Shown here piece by piece: positions 61,190 through 64,000 of a stretch of 64,000 nucleotides of DNA. Origin of the DNA: Paracentrotus lividus (lineage: Eukaryota; Echinodermata; Echinoidea; Camarodonta; Echinidae). Each line of letters begins with the position of its first letter. The first letter of the stretch is position 1. Under the pieces are notes generated by a model, which was not told the DNA's origin, ran no database searches, and worked only from the letters and a program-made list of their open reading frames with translations. The position numbers and the translations under genes were made by a program. The DNA lies in contig CALNVZ010003433.1 of assembly GCA_940671915.1 (NCBI GenBank), positions 51,712,262 to 51,776,261 on the forward strand. Reading direction: 5' to 3'.

Positions 61190-62420
61190 TCCGCCACCGA
61201 AGGTGGTGCCGGAGGCATAATATGTTTCGGTTGTCCGTCCGTCCGTACGTCCGTCGTCCGTACGTCCGTCCGTACGTCGTCCCGTTTTTCGTTCTCGTGA
61301 TAACTTAAGAACCGTTTGACGGATCACTTTCAACTTAGATCATGTATGCATATGTAGGGACAAGATCTGATTAATTTTAGGGCATGAGGTCAAAGTCAAA
61401 GGTCACAGAGGTCATTGTATGCATGAAATGGCTCGTTCTCGCCATAACTTAAACCGTTTGACGGGTCAACTTCAAACTTGGGTAATGTGTGCCATGGGAG
61501 GGGCAATTAACTGATTAGATTTTAGGGTCATGAGGTCAAAAGGTCAAAGGTCACAGATGTCATTGTATACATGAAAATGGTTCGTTCTCGCAATAACTTA
61601 AGAACTGTGTGACGGGTCAACTTCAAACTTGAGTATGTGTGCATATGGGAGGGGCAATGAACTGATTAGATATTGGGGTCAAAGATCAAAGGTCACAGAA
61701 GGTCATTGTATACATAAAATAGTTTGTTCTCAGTGATAACTTAAGAACCGTTTGAGGATAACTTGAAACTTGGGTCATATGTGCATATATGAGGGTCAAT
61801 AAACTTATTAGATTTTGGGGTCATGAGGTCAGGTCACAGGTCATTGTGTACGTGAAAATGGCTTCTCGTTCTTGCGATAACTTAAACGAACCGTTTGAGG
61901 GATCAACTTCCAAAACTTGGATCATATTTACATATGGGAGGGACAATGAACTTATCAGTATTTTGGGGTCATGAGGTCAAAGGTCACAGAGGTCATTGTG
62001 TACATGAAAATGGCTTGTTCTCGCAATAAACTTCAAAACCGTTTGACGTATCAATTTCAAACTTGGGTCATATGTGCATTTGGGACGGACAATAAACTGA
62101 TTAGAATTTAGAGTCATGAGGACAGAGGACATTGTGTACGTGAAAATGGCTTGTTCTTGCGATAACTTAAGAACAGTTTAATGGATGAACATCAAACTTG
62201 GGTCATGTGTGCATATGGTAGGGACAATGAATTTATTATATTTTGAGGTCATAAAGTCAAAGGTCAAGGGTCACAGACGTCATTGTATACATGAAAATGG
62301 CACGTTCTTGCTGTAACTTCTGAACCGTTTTATGGATCAACTTCAAACTTGGGTCATGTGGGAGGAAAGATGAACTGATTAGATTTTTGAGGTCAGGACA
62401 TCAAAGGTCACTGGTTATTT
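61190..62420 (+). repeat. Tandem array, about eight 140-149-bp units with AGGTCA half-sites
   Basis: Units centred at about 61388, 61533, 61678, 61826, 61975, 62113, 62250 and 62390 each carry versions of GGTCAAAGGTCACAGAGGTC, GTTCTCGCAATAACTTAAG and TCAACTTCAAACTTGGGTCA. It is preceded by GCCACCGAAGGTGGTGCC and a TCCGTCCGTACGTCC run. It lies about 2.5 kb upstream of the first coding exon. Confidence 0.8.
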
Positions 62421-62499
62421 ATGTAAATGACTCGTTTGTGCAATTTCTGAAGGACCTTTGACAGATCAACTTAAACATGTTTATCCTTTTTATTACATC

Positions 62500-64000
62500 A
62501 GTAGCCATCCCTCCTGAGTTGAAAATAATTCTGATGATACAACTTTAATAGATTTGGGGTCAATATCTCAAAGATATGTCATAGTATAAATGGATGTAAA
62601 ATACTCAACATGCGCATGCCTTTTTTTTCCGATGTGGCAATACGGAGGCATGCCTTCCGACCGTGCGCTGTCGAAGATTCATCTAGTTTATGTTAAAGTT
62701 GCAGGGAAACAGGGGGGGGGGGGGGGTTTTTTTTTTTTTTTTTTTTTTTTTTTTGATTTTCTTATTCTTTTTGGTCGTAAGTTTGGGTCTCAGTTTTGTG
62801 ATCAAACTGTAGCATAGTTTTATTTATTTATTTATTACGTATGACTTTGCATCTTTTCGATAAGTTGAACATTTTAGACCGGGGCGATTTTTGGGAAGCT
62901 GATATTTCAGTATAAAAAAAAAGGAATAAATAATAAGAGAAAATAGTGCCACCATCACTGAAAATAAAAAGAGGAGACTTTGATGCCTGGTAGCTAGGCC
63001 CTACCCAAGAAAGACAAAGAAAAAAGACTATAATAAAAGTGTAATTAAAAAATAATAAATTTGCGGCCCGCGTATCCAGTAGGCTATTCGGCTTTTAAAA
63101 GAGGGCGTATTTCGCAATACTAGAAGTCTGTTTCGAGCTGATTATAATTATATGGTGCAGATGCCCCTGTGTGTCTGAATTCTAGGCCTATGCCATGTAT
63201 TACAGCTGATCGGAGAGACAGTGAGAATCAAAAATAAGTCTCCGTCCCACTTGGTTCAAATGAGATGACCATGATGATCGTGTCATATCTAAATCTTTGT
63301 TTTGGCGGAGGGTTTATTCATAGAGACGCCATGCTAATAGACATTGGATTTCAGAATATATCTAAAACTTTCTTTGGATTTGTCAAAAAGGTAGGGCTGT
63401 TACTATGCCAATAAATAAATAAAAGAAAAAAATGTTATAAAGTTTTATATCATGTTTACAGTCTTGCGCTGACTTTTATAAATTAAAAAAAAGAAGAGAA
63501 GTAATTTGAGTTTGAGAGCAGTTGCAGTAAAGCTCTTGTATGCTTTTTGTTTTGTTTTTTTGTTTTTATTTATCTGTTATATTCGTTGTTTTTGTGCACC
63601 CAGTAGGCACTGGGCGGTAAATCCATTCGCGCGTTTTTATTCTCAGGGGGGGAGGGGGTGGTGGTGGGGATTGGCGCTTTGTATTATTTATGTAATAAGT
63701 TTCCCCCCCTAAGATGAATAAAGGCATTCAGATTTAGCCAGTGCCAGTAGGACTGCTGAAATAAAATAAAAAATGAAATAAGTCATACTAAATCTCAATA
63801 ATAGCATAATAATTCAATAATAAAAAGAAAAAAGAAAAGAGGGTCAAACCAGGTTTTAATATTAAAGGCTAATTTAATATTTATTAATAGACGGAGCTAA
63901 CGCTTTTCCCAGAAATTAAAAATGTGGTTAGTTTTAACATTAATTAAGTGACACGAGATATCTTAAATGAGATACATTCAAATTAGCATGTGCCCCGCGT
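62500..64000. other. Distal upstream flank, no gene recognised
   Basis: AT-rich, with a G run followed by a roughly 27-base T run (62711-62754) and a GGGGGGAGGGGGTGGTGGTG stretch at 63645. Short ORFs here are composition artefacts. Confidence 0.5.

Noticed and set aside
61380..62420. CRISPR-like regular repeat array
   Set aside because: The whole 140-149-base unit is repeated, not a short repeat with unique spacers, and this is animal DNA. It is a tandem satellite-like array.

Overview
This is an animal nuclear DNA window. It is AT-rich, dense in short inverted-repeat transposons, and contains an intron-rich gene that spans most of the window on the minus strand. Many TACATGTA-type words, numerous MITEs with terminal inverted repeats and long pyrimidine tracts suggest a marine invertebrate deuterostome, most likely an echinoderm such as a sea urchin. 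The species is an inference; no diagnostic marker is present.

The one gene recognised with confidence is a heparan sulfate N-deacetylase/N-sulfotransferase (NDST), read right to left from 58684 to 5597 in eleven coding exons, called A to K here. Consensus splice sites and a continuous match to the vertebrate NDST family give a protein of about 926 residues. The type II membrane anchor and N-deacetylase start are in A (58684-57542). The deacetylase continues through B (53790-53548), C (31351-31166) and D (29195-29065). E (21496-21314) links to the sulfotransferase domain in F (16089-15993), G (12588-12465), H (10200-10026), I (8165-7995), J (7325-7216) and K (5816-5597). Known metal, PAPS and catalytic residues of human NDST1 all recur at a constant offset of +45, so the gene looks functional.

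A 25-base N run at 37700-37724 separates two near-identical blocks, 26201-37699 and 37725-49588. Both carry exons C and D. They differ by many single-base indels, some of which break conserved codons, by substitutions, and by one 464-bp insertion present only in the right block. The best reading is one locus written twice around an unresolved gap, from two alleles and/or uncorrected reads, not a real exon duplication. Both blocks also carry a CpG-rich plus-strand ORF inside the NDST intron, open only in the right block.

The rest is intron or flank filled with mobile elements: piggyBac-like (8668-9430, 3651-3937), hAT-like nested inside a MITE (11175-12215), Tc1/mariner-like (13585-14625, 51307-51765), PIF/Harbinger-like (50356-50809, 57347-57496), foldback elements beside exon F and in the presumed 3' UTR, a 4.3-kb inverted repeat built from AGGTCA-rich units (16515-20858), and another AGGTCA-rich tandem array upstream of the gene (61380-62420). 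Two exons, E and H, have partial degenerate copies immediately downstream in their introns.
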